A stretch of 64,000 bases of DNA from Pseudopedobacter sp044361595 (GTDB taxonomy: Bacteria; Bacteroidota; Bacteroidia; Sphingobacteriales; Sphingobacteriaceae), in the NCBI GenBank assembly GCA_044361595.1, contig JBIKIN010000007.1, positions 1 to 64,000 of the forward strand, read 5' to 3'. Below the pieces are notes generated by a model, which saw only the letters and a list, made by a program, of their open reading frames with translations, was not told the DNA's origin and made no database searches. Below are positions 1 through 8,161 of this stretch, piece after piece (the first letter of the stretch is position 1; each line of letters starts with the position of its first letter). Position numbers and translations under genes: made by a program.

Positions 1-1790
1 GTCCACAAGGAATACAAGGTTTAGCAGGAGCAACTGGAGCGAAAGGCGACAAAGGAGATACTGGTGCACAAGGATTACAGGGAGTAGCAGGTGCAACCGG
101 AGCGAAAGGCGACAAAGGAGATACTGGAGCACAAGGTCCAATGGGAAATACGGGAGCGACAGGAGCACAAGGATTACAAGGAGTAGCAGGAGCAACTGGA
201 GCGAAAGGCGATACAGGAGCACAAGGTCCAATAGGAAATACCGGAGCAACAGGAGCACAAGGATTACAAGGCGTAGCAGGTGCAACCGGCCCACAAGGAT
301 TACAAGGAGTAGCTGGAATTGACGGAGCAAAAGGAGATAAGGGCGAAACCGGAGCAACTGGTCCTCAGGGTCTACAAGGAGTAGCAGGAGCAACTGGAGC
401 GAAAGGCGATACAGGAGCGCAAGGTCCAATAGGAAATACTGGAGCAACAGGCGCACAAGGATTACAAGGAGTAGCAGGAGCAACTGGAGCGAAAGGCGAT
501 ACAGGAGCACAAGGTCTTCAAGGTCCAATAGGAAATACCGGAGCAACAGGAGCACAAGGATTACAAGGAGTAGCAGGAGCAACTGGAGCGAAAGGCGATA
601 CAGGAGCACAAGGTCCTCAAGGTCTTCAAGGCCCAATAGGAAATACTGGAGCAACAGGAGCACAAGGATTACAGGGAGTAGCAGGAGCAACCGGAGTGAA
701 AGGCGACAAGGGTGATACTGGAGCGCAAGGTCCAATAGGAAATACTGGAGCAACAGGCGCACAAGGATTACAGGGAGTAGCAGGTGCAACCGGAGCGAAT
801 GGCGACAAAGGTGATACTGGAGCACAAGGTCTTCAAGGAGTAGCAGGAGCAACTGGAGCGAAAGGCGATACAGGAGCACAAGGTACTCAAGGTCTTCAAG
901 GCCCAATAGGAAATACTGGAGCAACAGGAGCACAAGGATTACAGGGAGTAGCAGGAGCAACCGGAGCGAAAGGCGACAAGGGTGATACTGGAGCGCAAGG
1001 TCCAATAGGAAATACCGGAGCAACAGGCGCACAAGGATTACAGGGAGTAGCAGGAGCAACCGGAGCGAAAGGCGACAAAGGTGATACTGGAGCACAAGGT
1101 CTTCAAGGTCCAATAGGAAATACTGGAGCAACAGGAGCACAAGGATTACAGGGAGTAGCAGGAGCAACCGGAGCGAAAGGCGACAAAGGTGATACTGGAG
1201 CACAAGGTCTTCAAGGTCCAATAGGAAATACTGGAGCAACAGGAGCACAAGGATTACAAGGAGTAGCCGGAGCAACTGGAGCGAAAGGCGATACAGGAGC
1301 ACAAGGTCCTCAAGGTCTTCAAGGTCCAATAGGAAACACCGGAGCAACAGGAGCGCAAGGATTACAAGGTATAGCAGGAACAAATGGAACCAACGGTGCA
1401 ACTGGAGCAAAAGGAGATACTGGAGTAACTGGTCCACAAGGTGCAACTGGAGCAACTGGTCCACAAGGTATAGCTGGAACAAATGGTACTAATGGAGCAA
1501 CAGGTCCACAAGGAATTTCAGGTACAAATGGAACTAATGGAGCAACTGGAGCAAAAGGAGAAACTGGAGCAACAGGCTCTCAAGGTATACAAGGTGTAGC
1601 AGGAGTAAAAGGAGAAACAGGCGCAACTGGTCCACAAGGTATAGCTGGAACAAATGGTGCCAACGGTGCAACTGGTGCTATAGGAGAAACCGGAGCAACA
1701 GGTCCACAAGGAATTGCAGGTACAAATGGAACTAATGGTGCAACTGGTGCTGTAGGAGCAACTGGTGCTACAGGTGCAACAGGAGCAACT
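1..1790 (+). repeat. Tandem coding repeats of the collagen-like gene
   Basis: The DNA is a mosaic of near-identical 9-bp-based units grouped into higher-order blocks of about 80-100 bp, for example the recurring ggaaatac(c/t)ggagcaaca stretches. Unit number varies between neighbouring blocks through insertion or loss of whole 9-bp multiples, so the reading frame is always kept. From about 1370 the blocks become more diverged (GTNGTNGATG type), suggesting older repeats at the 3' side and recent homogenisation at the 5' side. Confidence 0.9.
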
Positions 1791-2366
1791 GGCGCCGCAG
1801 GAAGTGGCTTTACTAATGGATCAGCTACAGGAGCAACCCCATATTGGAATGGTACCACATGGGTAAATAACACTAATATCAATAATACTGGAACTGCAGT
1901 AAGTATTTCTGGTGCAACATCAATTACAAATAGTACAGCATCAACTAGCGCAACAACAGGAGCATTAACCGTAACAGGAGGAGTAGGTGTTGGAGGTAAT
2001 GTTACAATTGGATCAGCAGGAAGTTTAAATGGCACTACAACGGCCTCAGCTGGAACAACTATATCTGGCTTTAGCACAACTAATGTAGCTAAAACTGCTT
2101 CTTATACTCTTACTGCAGCGGATAACGGCAGGGTAATAACTTTTGCATCAGGTTCAAATGTGAATTGTACTTTACCAAATAATTTACCTGCTGGTTTTAA
2201 CTGTATGATTGTTCAACTTGACTTAGGTACAGTTACTTTCACAAGTTCTGGAGGTAGTGTAATTTTAAATAGAAGCGGAAGCACCAGAACAGCTGGTATT
2301 TACGCAATAGCAACTGTCCTAAACATTGGTTCTAACCGTTTTATTACATCAGGGGATATGCAATAG
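1..2366 (+). CDS. Collagen-like Gly-X-Y repeat surface protein (5' truncated by window edge)
   Basis: The frame is open back to base 3, so the gene starts outside the window; the ATG at 141 is only an Ile-to-Met variant inside a repeat unit (GPMGN in place of GPIGN). Nearly 600 residues are uninterrupted Gly-X-Y triplets built from recurring blocks such as GNTGATGAQGLQGVAGATGAKGD. The last 185 residues or so leave the triplet pattern and form a Thr/Ser/Asn-rich non-collagenous domain ending in FITSGDMQ, which looks like a beta-rich head or trimerisation domain. Bacterial collagen-like proteins of this design form trimeric extracellular stalks; that role is inference here. No T9SS sorting domain is visible. 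The codons of the repeats are G+C-richer than the surroundings. A secreted PA14-like gene follows after 24 bp on the same strand. Confidence 0.85.
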   Translation, partial: PQGIQGLAGATGAKGDKGDTGAQGLQGVAGATGAKGDKGDTGAQGPMGNTGATGAQGLQGVAGATGAKGDTGAQGPIGNTGATGAQGLQGVAGATGPQGLQGVAGIDGAKGDKGETGATGPQGLQGVAGATGAKGDTGAQGPIGNTGATGAQGLQGVAGATGAKGDTGAQGLQGPIGNTGATGAQGLQGVAGATGAKGDTGAQGPQGLQGPIGNTGATGAQGLQGVAGATGVKGDKGDTGAQGPIGNTGATGAQGLQGVAGATGANGDKGDTGAQGLQGVAGATGAKGDTGAQGTQGLQGPIGNTGATGAQGLQGVAGATGAKGDKGDTGAQGPIGNTGATGAQGLQGVAGATGAKGDKGDTGAQGLQGPIGNTGATGAQGLQGVAGATGAKGDKGDTGAQGLQGPIGNTGATGAQGLQGVAGATGAKGDTGAQGPQGLQGPIGNTGATGAQGLQGIAGTNGTNGATGAKGDTGVTGPQGATGATGPQGIAGTNGTNGATGPQGISGTNGTNGATGAKGETGATGSQGIQGVAGVKGETGATGPQGIAGTNGANGATGAIGETGATGPQGIAGTNGTNGATGAVGATGATGATGATGAAGSGFTNGSATGATPYWNGTTWVNNTNINNTGTAVSISGATSITNSTASTSATTGALTVTGGVGVGGNVTIGSAGSLNGTTTASAGTTISGFSTTNVAKTASYTLTAADNGRVITFASGSNVNCTLPNNLPAGFNCMIVQLDLGTVTFTSSGGSVILNRSGSTRTAGIYAIATVLNIGSNRFITSGDMQ

Positions 2367-2390
2367 GCTTACATTTTAATCCATAGAGTT

Positions 2391-3320
2391 TTGAAAAATA
2401 TTAAAATTTATATTACTTTTTTAAGTGTTTTTTTGCTGATAACTTTAAAGCTTAATGCACAAATAGTACTGCCAACATTGCAGCCTAGTTCTTATGTTCC
2501 TATTGAGGTAGAAATTACATCAATTACTGAAGTTTCTCAGAATGATGCTAAAGCATTTGTTCGACTATCCAGATCAACAACAGGTAGAAGTACTGCTGGT
2601 GTATGTTGGACAAGAGATGTACAAAACCCAACAATAAATGATGATGTAGCTTATTACAACGGTACTAATTTAACTTTTAACTTAACTTTATCTTCAACTA
2701 ATATCAGAAGAAATAGAACCTTTTATGCAAGGGCTTTTGTAACTATTAATGGCCGAACCATTTATGGTAAGAACGTAGTTTTTATCACTACCGATGGGGG
2801 TAGTACCCCCAAAGATGGCAGATTAAATTTTGTTACTTTAAGTATACCCGGCGGTCAATACGCAGATAATGAAGCAGAAATGGATTCTCAAATACAACAT
2901 GGTTATGCTAATGTGATTCAAACAGGCACCGCAAATATTGGGGTTATTGTAGATTTTGTAAATAGAACAACACTTAATAACGCTGGTATTAATGTAACTA
3001 GTAATGGCGAAAATTTTGGTATTGTGGCTTCAGGATATTTTATACCCTCAGAAACTGGAACATATAGTTTCACATGTGAAGGCGATGATGCCGTGGATTT
3101 ATTTGTAAATGGAATTAACGTAGCTAGACACTATGGAGGAAAAGCAGTATCCCCGCTCGGTTCTAATACTGGAACAATTAGCCTAACGGCAGGTGTTAAA
3201 TACAATATAAGAGCAAGAATACAGGAATTTGCCGGACAAGAAGCACTTCGAGTGTTCTGGAGAAAACCTTCTCAAACATCAGGTTGGTTTCAAGACGTTA
3301 ATGAAATCAGTTCTTATTAA
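2391..3320 (+). CDS. Secreted protein with Fn3-like and PA14-like domains
   Basis: The start is a TTG at 2391, directly followed by Lys-Asn-Ile and a hydrophobic signal peptide ending in LNAQ (residues 1-24). Residues about 38-130 resemble the fibronectin-like modules of Bacteroidota surface proteins (FYARAFVTINGRTIYGKNVVFITT). Residues about 140-309 resemble a PA14/GLEYA-type carbohydrate-binding fold (SGYFIPSETGTYSFTCEGDDAVDLFVNG, then RARIQEFAGQEALRVFW). No sorting domain is seen. It lies 24 bp after the collagen-like gene and ahead of a strong terminator, so the two are probably co-transcribed and may act together at the cell surface. The precise ligand is unknown. Confidence 0.75.
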   Translation: MKNIKIYITFLSVFLLITLKLNAQIVLPTLQPSSYVPIEVEITSITEVSQNDAKAFVRLSRSTTGRSTAGVCWTRDVQNPTINDDVAYYNGTNLTFNLTLSSTNIRRNRTFYARAFVTINGRTIYGKNVVFITTDGGSTPKDGRLNFVTLSIPGGQYADNEAEMDSQIQHGYANVIQTGTANIGVIVDFVNRTTLNNAGINVTSNGENFGIVASGYFIPSETGTYSFTCEGDDAVDLFVNGINVARHYGGKAVSPLGSNTGTISLTAGVKYNIRARIQEFAGQEALRVFWRKPSQTSGWFQDVNEISSY

Positions 3321-3340
3321 GGTTGGTAAACTTTCAAAAA

Positions 3341-3374
3341 AAAGGAGAAGCTATTTAGCTTCTCCTTTTTTTTT
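3341..3374 (+). terminator. Intrinsic terminator after the collagen/PA14 pair
   Basis: A 12-bp perfect stem (3341-3352 with 3357-3368), a four-base loop and a run of T follow the stop codon at 3320. It ends the collagen/PA14 transcript. Confidence 0.9.
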
Positions 3375-3773
3375 ACCCAATAAAACCCTAACTGAGTAAT
3401 TAATTCTACAAATAATATTTTTTATTTGTAACTTATGGATGATTCATCCGTATAAGGCGCTTCCTTTAAAAATAATTAACTTTTTTTGAGTATTTAATAT
3501 TTTTAAATTAATAGTGAGGAAAATAATTCTACATATTGTGGAATTAAATTGCCCATAAAATTTTATTTCCCCAATTATTACCAGTTGTCTTGCTAATCAT
3601 AATTTTTTTACTAAAAATTAATAAATAAATTTATTCAAAGTAAAAGTGCTTTTAAAGGGTTTTTATGGCCTTTTGTAGTCAATTAATAAAATTATTCCTT
3701 CATTATATTGGTTTTTAGGTGGGATAAAAGCACCCCACTTTTTAAATGGCTTAAGACTTGTCTATGTCTAAGC
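3375..3773. other. AT-rich spacer, no gene seen
   Basis: About 400 bp of A+T-rich sequence between the terminator and the T9SS cargo gene. No ORF, tRNA or clear TAnnTTTG promoter box could be identified. The frame of the next gene stays open up to a TTG at 3708, but the intervening residues do not resemble a signal peptide. Confidence 0.5.
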
Positions 3774-4319
3774 ATGAAAAGAATTATTTTACTTTCGGTT
3801 TTAACATTAGGTTTAGCAATTAACTCAATAGCTCAGAGCTTGGAAAGAGTTGTAATATCATCTGGTAATGGTTCAGCTACATCTGCAATCAATGAATCTG
3901 TAGAGTTTACTATTGGTCAGCCCTTCTTTACTGGTACATTAACAAATAATACTGGTACTTACTTAACCCAAGGCTTCGTTCAACCAACAAATACCAATAA
4001 TGAGATAAATAATCCTAGTAATTTTTTAGAGCCAGAGATTGAGTTTAATGCATTAAAAACTTTTCCTAATCCAGCGGTAGATTTTACCAATATAGAATTG
4101 AGCTTAATTGATAACGATGGTGCTAAAATTTCTATTATTGATATGTGGGGTCAGCCACTAAATATTCAAGAGTATACAGCATCTCAAGGAAAAAATGTAT
4201 TCAAATTTGTTTTCGGTAATGTTCCTGCTGGAATTTACACCATTTCTGTTTATGCTAACAAAAAACTATACAACAAAAAACTTTTAGTTGCTGGTACTAG
4301 AGCAACAATAAATATTTAA
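3774..4319 (+). CDS. T9SS type A sorting domain-containing secreted protein
   Basis: The ATG at 3774 is chosen over an upstream TTG because it opens a classic signal peptide (MKRIILLSVLTLGLAINSIAQ). The mature protein is short: about 75 residues of unassigned sequence containing FTIGQPFFTGTLTNNTGTYLTQGFVQP, a pattern common at the start of small T9SS cargo proteins. A C-terminal type A sorting domain follows (TFPNPAVDFTNIEL, then GQPL, then VPAGIYTISVYANKKLYNKKLLVAG). The type IX system recognises such domains to move proteins across the outer membrane and anchor or release them. No enzymatic domain is visible, so the function of the cargo part is unknown. Confidence 0.85.
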   Translation: MKRIILLSVLTLGLAINSIAQSLERVVISSGNGSATSAINESVEFTIGQPFFTGTLTNNTGTYLTQGFVQPTNTNNEINNPSNFLEPEIEFNALKTFPNPAVDFTNIELSLIDNDGAKISIIDMWGQPLNIQEYTASQGKNVFKFVFGNVPAGIYTISVYANKKLYNKKLLVAGTRATINI

Positions 4320-4341
4320 AATTAAATTAACATTCTCAACT

Positions 4342-4373
4342 AAGGTTATCTTTTGTTAGATGACCTTTTTTTA
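4342..4373 (+). terminator. Terminator of the T9SS cargo gene
   Basis: A 9-bp stem (aaggttatc with gatgacctt, one G-U pair) is followed by seven T residues, directly after the stop at 4319. Confidence 0.75.
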
Positions 4374-4389
4374 TTTTGAGTTTTTTCTA

Positions 4390-4419
4390 AACAAAAAAGG
4401 GAGACTCCAAATCTCCCTT
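4390..4419 (-). terminator. Terminator of the DUF6249-like gene
   Basis: An 8-bp stem (4397-4404 with 4412-4419) is followed, on the minus strand, by a run of T (complement of 4391-4398). It lies 25 bp past the end of the minus-strand gene ending at 4444, facing the terminator of the converging gene. Confidence 0.8.
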
Positions 4420-4443
4420 CTGTTTATATAGTTATTAATGTTT

Positions 4444-4803
4444 TTAGTTTAATGTTTCTTTTTTTTCTATTAAGTAAGATATAAATAAACCTAATCCACC
4501 AAAAATAGCCATCAAAGCAAAATAAATAAATCCTACTTTATCATTTAGCTCTTCGTTAGTAGAATTAAAAACTGTAAAGTCTAATAAATAGGCTATAAAT
4601 AAGCCTAAGCCTAAACCAATTAATAAAAGCCCCCACTTTAAATTCTTGTAAGGCTGCGGTTGTGCCTTAATAGTGCCAATATCTATACCTTTTTCAATCA
4701 TCGCCATACGTTCTTTGTTTGCCATGTAGCGCAAGCCAAAAATGGCTGCAAATGTTGATATAAAAAATGTAATCGGAATTAATACTTCTGCTGCGTTGTT
4801 CAT
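4444..4803 (-). CDS. Small inner-membrane protein, DUF6249-like
   Basis: A 119-residue protein with three hydrophobic segments (about 8-27, 53-75, 88-112). Between the first and second lies a charged loop with ANKERMAMIEKGIDIG. A short N-terminal helix, an ERMAMIEKG-type loop and two further helices are the hallmark of the DUF6249 family, common in Bacteroidota and often encoded next to ECF sigma factor genes, as here. No biochemical role is established. It is transcribed away from the sigma operon that starts 358 bp further on. Confidence 0.7.
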   Translation of the reverse strand: MNNAAEVLIPITFFISTFAAIFGLRYMANKERMAMIEKGIDIGTIKAQPQPYKNLKWGLLLIGLGLGLFIAYLLDFTVFNSTNEELNDKVGFIYFALMAIFGGLGLFISYLIEKKETLN

Positions 4804-5161
4804 GTTCTTTATTTTTTAATTGTGAAACCAAATTGTAAATCTTCGTGATTTGTAAGCTAAGACTATCACATTTTAAATCAGGTTACACTTGATTACAAAA
4901 TTTATTTCATAGAGTAGCTTAAACTATGATTGAGTCCACATAACTTTAGCTTTTTTAAAATTATGATAGGTAAATCTAGCTCATCTTTTTTTAATTAATT
5001 AAAGAAGAATTTGGGTTAATTAATTTAGCGCTAGTTTTTAAATATAAAATTAGATGTGCAAGTATGGGAATTCAAATAGGCTCAAATAATTATTAATCGT
5101 TTTAAAATTATAATTAAAAACTGTAACCTAACTTATCCGCTTGTAGTCTTAGTGATTATAC
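4804..5161. other. Divergent spacer between DUF6249-like gene and sigma operon
   Basis: About 360 bp of A+T-rich DNA that must hold both divergent promoters. I see no good TAnnTTTG box, palindrome or RNA structure worth calling. Confidence 0.4.
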
Positions 5162-5743
5162 ATGCAAAGTAAGAATTCTGATAACGAAATTATTGAGGCT
5201 ATATTAAGTGGGCAAAACAACCAATTTGCGCATTTAGTTAAACGCCATCAATCTTACGTTTTTACTTTAGCCATGCGTTTTACCAGAAAAAGAGAAGAAG
5301 CAGAAGAAGTTGCTCAAGATGCTTTCATTAAAGCATTTAAATCTTTGCCGGGTTATAAAATGGAGGGAAAGTTTACAACTTGGTTATACACTATTGTATA
5401 TCACACCGCCATGACACATTTAAGAAAGAAGAATTTAAATATAAGTTCTATAGATGATGAGAATAATGCAATACAGTTAGAAAATATAGGTAATTTTAAT
5501 GATCAAAACTCGATGGAACGTAAATCCAGAAGTTTTTACGTGAACGAGGCAATAAATATGCTATTACCAGACGATGCGACTATCATTACGCTTTTTTATC
5601 AAAATGAGCAATCTTTAGAAGAAATAGCTCAAGTAATGAATATGGAAGCAAATACTGTAAAAGTTAAATTGCATAGGGCAAGGCATCGGTTAAAACAAAA
5701 ATTAGAATTTCTATTACAAGATGAAGTAAAGGATTTGATATGA
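5162..5743 (+). CDS. ECF-type RNA polymerase sigma factor
   Basis: A 193-residue sigma-70 family protein without regions 1 and 3. Region 2 is at about 20-90 (FAHLVKRHQSYVFTLAMRFTRKREEAEEVAQDAFIKAFKSLPGYKMEGKFTTWLYTIVYHTAMTHLRKK). Region 4 is at about 130-185, with the helix-turn-helix SLEEIAQVMNMEANTVKVKLHRARHRLKQKL. It directs core RNA polymerase to an alternative promoter set. The last codons overlap the next gene by four bases (ATGA), so both are translationally coupled; the partner is probably its membrane anti-sigma factor. Target promoters cannot be deduced from the window. Confidence 0.93.
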   Translation: MQSKNSDNEIIEAILSGQNNQFAHLVKRHQSYVFTLAMRFTRKREEAEEVAQDAFIKAFKSLPGYKMEGKFTTWLYTIVYHTAMTHLRKKNLNISSIDDENNAIQLENIGNFNDQNSMERKSRSFYVNEAINMLLPDDATIITLFYQNEQSLEEIAQVMNMEANTVKVKLHRARHRLKQKLEFLLQDEVKDLI

Positions 5744-6240
5744 TAAATTTAGAAGAAAAAATATGGGATTATATTGATGGTTTAGCAAGCCAGCAAGAGC
5801 GTGAAGAGTTAGAAGCTTTTTTGAGTCAGAATCCCTTAGCACAACAACAGTTTGAAGAGTTAAGTATGCTAAATGTTGATTTTAAAGATTTAGAGCTGGA
5901 TGAGCCTTCTATGTCTTTCTCTGCAAACATTATGAGAGAAATAAATGCTCCTTTAAGTAAAAAAGCAAGTATAGACAAACGTATTATTTATGCAATTGGC
6001 GGTTTTTTTGGTTTAGCGATGCTGAGTTGCGTTATTATCGTTTTAGGTGAAATTAACTGGTCGGCGGGTGCGGATTTTTCTTTAAACATTGATGATCAAA
6101 TAGGTTCAATCTCTCAATCTTTACAATTTTCTACTCCTTTTAAAAGTTACTTATTATATGGTTTCTTAATGTTTGATATTGCCGTTGCTTTGATATTCTT
6201 TGATCAATATTTAAGAAAAAAGGATGTTGTAGCGAATTAG
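5740..6240 (+). CDS. Probable anti-sigma factor, membrane protein
   Basis: The start overlaps the sigma gene stop (ATGA). The N-terminal 40 residues (LEEKIWDYIDGLASQQEREELEAFLSQNPLAQQQFEEL) have the shape of an anti-sigma domain, but the Cys/His zinc ligands of the ZAS type are absent. Two membrane segments follow (about 84-107 and 138-160) with a short segment between them. The coupling and topology suggest it holds the upstream sigma factor at the membrane. Assignment is by context and N-terminal pattern, not by a diagnostic motif. Confidence 0.65.
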   Translation: MINLEEKIWDYIDGLASQQEREELEAFLSQNPLAQQQFEELSMLNVDFKDLELDEPSMSFSANIMREINAPLSKKASIDKRIIYAIGGFFGLAMLSCVIIVLGEINWSAGADFSLNIDDQIGSISQSLQFSTPFKSYLLYGFLMFDIAVALIFFDQYLRKKDVVAN

Positions 6241-6276
6241 ATTACAATTCAGTATTAAAATTTTAATCAAAAAAAA

Positions 6277-6323
6277 TCGTGTATTCGTGGCAATTAAAAA
6301 ATTTAATAACCACGAATACACGA
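6277..6323. terminator. Long palindrome between converging genes, probable bidirectional terminator
   Basis: Perfect 14-bp arms (6277-6290 with 6310-6323), whose core reads attcgtgg/ccacgaat, enclose a 19-base A/T loop. They sit between the anti-sigma gene and the converging amidohydrolase gene. A-rich sequence on the left supplies a U-tract for the minus strand. The words resemble a short intergenic repeat I recall from many environmental bacteria. Confidence 0.6.
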
Positions 6324-6373
6324 ATTATATCTTTATAAACTTTTTAGTTTTCTGTTGCCTCAAACAAGCAGTC

Positions 6374-7678
6374 CTACTTACTCATATTCATATAATCCAA
6401 AGTTAAATTAGCCAAAGCCTTTACTCCTAATGTAAATCCACTTTCATCAATAAAGAAATCTGGAGTATGATGAGAAGCCGTTTTTAATGGATCCTGACCT
6501 TTAGGCATTCCTCCTAAAAAGATAAATAACCCAGGTACTTTTTCTTGAAAAAAGGAGAAATCCTCTGCGCCAGTAACAGCTGGCTTTAACAATACATTAT
6601 TTTTACCTGCTACAGCTTCTAAAGTAGGAAGCATTTTTGCGGTAAGAGCAGGATCGTTATAAGTAACAGGATAGTGTACACTAAAAGGTATTTTAACTTC
6701 GGCTGTGGCGCCAGCAGCTTCCGCAGTTTTGGTTACAATGGTTTTAATACGATTAATAAATAAGGCTTCATCATCTTTACTCAAATTACGTACAGTTCCC
6801 ATCATCACCACTTCTTCTGGAATAATATTAGAGCGTACTCCACCATGTATAGAACCAATGGTGACCACACCAGCATTTTCTGTAACATCTAAATTCCTAC
6901 TCACAATAGTTTGCAAAGAATTAATAATTTGTGCCGAAACAACAACAGGATCTATAGAAGACCAAGGGTAAGCGCCATGTGCTTGCTGACCTTTTACGGT
7001 AATTTTCATGTCGTTCACAGCGGCCATGGTACCGCCTGGGCGGTAAGTAATTTTTCCAACTTCGGTTTGCGCATTAATATGCAAACCAAAAATAGCATCA
7101 ACTTTAGGGTTTTCTAATACCCCTTCTTTTACCATTAATTCTGCACCACCTTGTTCACCAAAGGGAGGGCCTTCTTCTGCTGGTTGAAATATAAATTTAA
7201 CTGTTCCTTTAATGTCGTTTTTCATACTTGCCATTACTTCGGCTACACCCATTAAAATGGACATGTGTGTATCATGTCCGCAAGCATGCATCACGTTAAC
7301 CTGCTCGCCATTGAATTGCGCTTTAACTTTACTAGCAAAAGGCACTGATGTACGCTCAGGTACTGGCAAGCCATCCATATCTGCTCTTAAAGCAACCACT
7401 GGTCCTGGTTTACCCCCCTTTAAAATTCCTACAACTCCGGTTTTTGCTACACCAGTTTTTACTTCAATTCCTAAAGATTTTAGATGTTTAGCAATAATTT
7501 CTGCCGATCTAAACTCTTGATTTCCAAGCTCTGGGTGCTCATGAAAATCCCTGCGCCATTCAATTATTTTTTTTTCAATAGCATCAGTTTTTGTAGATAC
7601 TTTTTGTTTTAAAGCATCACTTTGCGCAAAAGTATTTAGGGCAATTCCCGTAAATATTAAAGTCAATATTTTTTTCAT
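6374..7678 (-). CDS. Exported M20-family metal-dependent amidohydrolase
   Basis: A 434-residue member of the M20D group (IAA-amino-acid hydrolase, hippurate hydrolase, N-acyl amino acid deacylase). It starts with a signal peptide (residues 1-19, ending TFAQ). Metal ligands and catalytic residues are visible in HACGHDTH (131-138) and FQPAEEG (164-170), with a further His in the dimerisation and catalytic region and a C-terminal GAEDFSFF. The enzyme would hydrolyse an N-acyl or peptide amide in the periplasm; the exact substrate cannot be read from sequence. It is a single gene facing a palindrome at its 3' end. Confidence 0.9.
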   Translation of the reverse strand: MKKILTLIFTGIALNTFAQSDALKQKVSTKTDAIEKKIIEWRRDFHEHPELGNQEFRSAEIIAKHLKSLGIEVKTGVAKTGVVGILKGGKPGPVVALRADMDGLPVPERTSVPFASKVKAQFNGEQVNVMHACGHDTHMSILMGVAEVMASMKNDIKGTVKFIFQPAEEGPPFGEQGGAELMVKEGVLENPKVDAIFGLHINAQTEVGKITYRPGGTMAAVNDMKITVKGQQAHGAYPWSSIDPVVVSAQIINSLQTIVSRNLDVTENAGVVTIGSIHGGVRSNIIPEEVVMMGTVRNLSKDDEALFINRIKTIVTKTAEAAGATAEVKIPFSVHYPVTYNDPALTAKMLPTLEAVAGKNNVLLKPAVTGAEDFSFFQEKVPGLFIFLGGMPKGQDPLKTASHHTPDFFIDESGFTLGVKALANLTLDYMNMSK

Positions 7679-7766
7679 TATTGTTATATTTTAATTTACT
7701 TATAATTTGATAAAAGTCATCGACTCTTAACCCTTACTTCTTGAATCTAATATATCACTTCTAACT

Positions 7767-8081
7767 TTAAGCTTGCGCCGTAGGCCCACCAAAATTAAAT
7801 GGCATACCTCCATTTTCATTTCCACCAAATTTTATTGCGCCATTAATCATTTCAAACTTCGCAATATTATCTTCCAAAGCATTTAATAATCTTTTAGCGT
7901 GGTCTGGTGTTAAAACAATTCTGCTTTTTACTTTTGCTTTTGGTACACCGGGCATAACCCTAATAAAGTCAAGCACAAACTCGCTATTAGAGTGTGTGAT
8001 GATCGCTAAATTGGCATAAGTTCCCTCAGCCATATCTTCTGATAATTCAATATTTATCTGATTTTCGTTTTGTTCTTCCAT
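7767..8081 (-). CDS. DUF3467 family protein
   Basis: The frame stays open up to 8150, but the Met at 8081 (MEEQNENQINIELSEDMAEGTYANLAIITHSNSEFVLDFI) matches the normal N-terminus of the family and leaves about 80 bp for divergent promoters; the longer version would leave only 11 bp before the MOSC gene. The family core VMPGVPKAKVKSRIVLTPDHAKRLLNALEDNIAKFE is complete. DUF3467 proteins are small, soluble and widely conserved in Bacteroidota; their role is not established. The C-terminus is Gly/Asn/Pro-rich (GGNENGGMPFNFGG). Confidence 0.85.
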   Translation of the reverse strand: MEEQNENQINIELSEDMAEGTYANLAIITHSNSEFVLDFIRVMPGVPKAKVKSRIVLTPDHAKRLLNALEDNIAKFEMINGAIKFGGNENGGMPFNFGGPTAQA

Positions 8082-8161
8082 AATGTCTAATTTAGGAATT
8101 GATTTTATATTATGTTTAAACTTTAAATTTATTTTCGATTTTAAAACCATCTTTACAAAGC

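Noticed and set aside
141..143. ATG at 141 as the start of the collagen-like gene
   Set aside because: The same frame continues upstream with Gly-X-Y repeats to the window edge; the Met replaces Ile in a repeat unit and there is no signal peptide.
1..1790. Regular repeats that look like a CRISPR array
   Set aside because: The units are coding, in frame with Gly-X-Y triplets, differ by multiples of 9 bp and have no constant repeat/unique spacer pattern; no cas genes are near.
1580..2077. 165-codon Pro/Val/Ala-rich frame on the minus strand
   Set aside because: It is the antisense of the collagen-like repeats and C-terminal domain; its composition follows from the repeat, with no start signal or homology.
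1..2366. Collagen-like gene as a phage tail fibre
   Set aside because: No phage structural, lysis or integrase genes are near, and neighbours are secreted surface proteins.
3708..3773. Longer N-terminus for the T9SS cargo gene from TTG at 3708
   Set aside because: The added residues are not signal-like; the ATG at 3774 directly opens a good signal peptide.
8082..8150. Longer N-terminus for the DUF3467 gene
   Set aside because: It would leave 11 bp to the divergent MOSC gene and adds residues not typical of the family; MEEQ at 8081 fits better.
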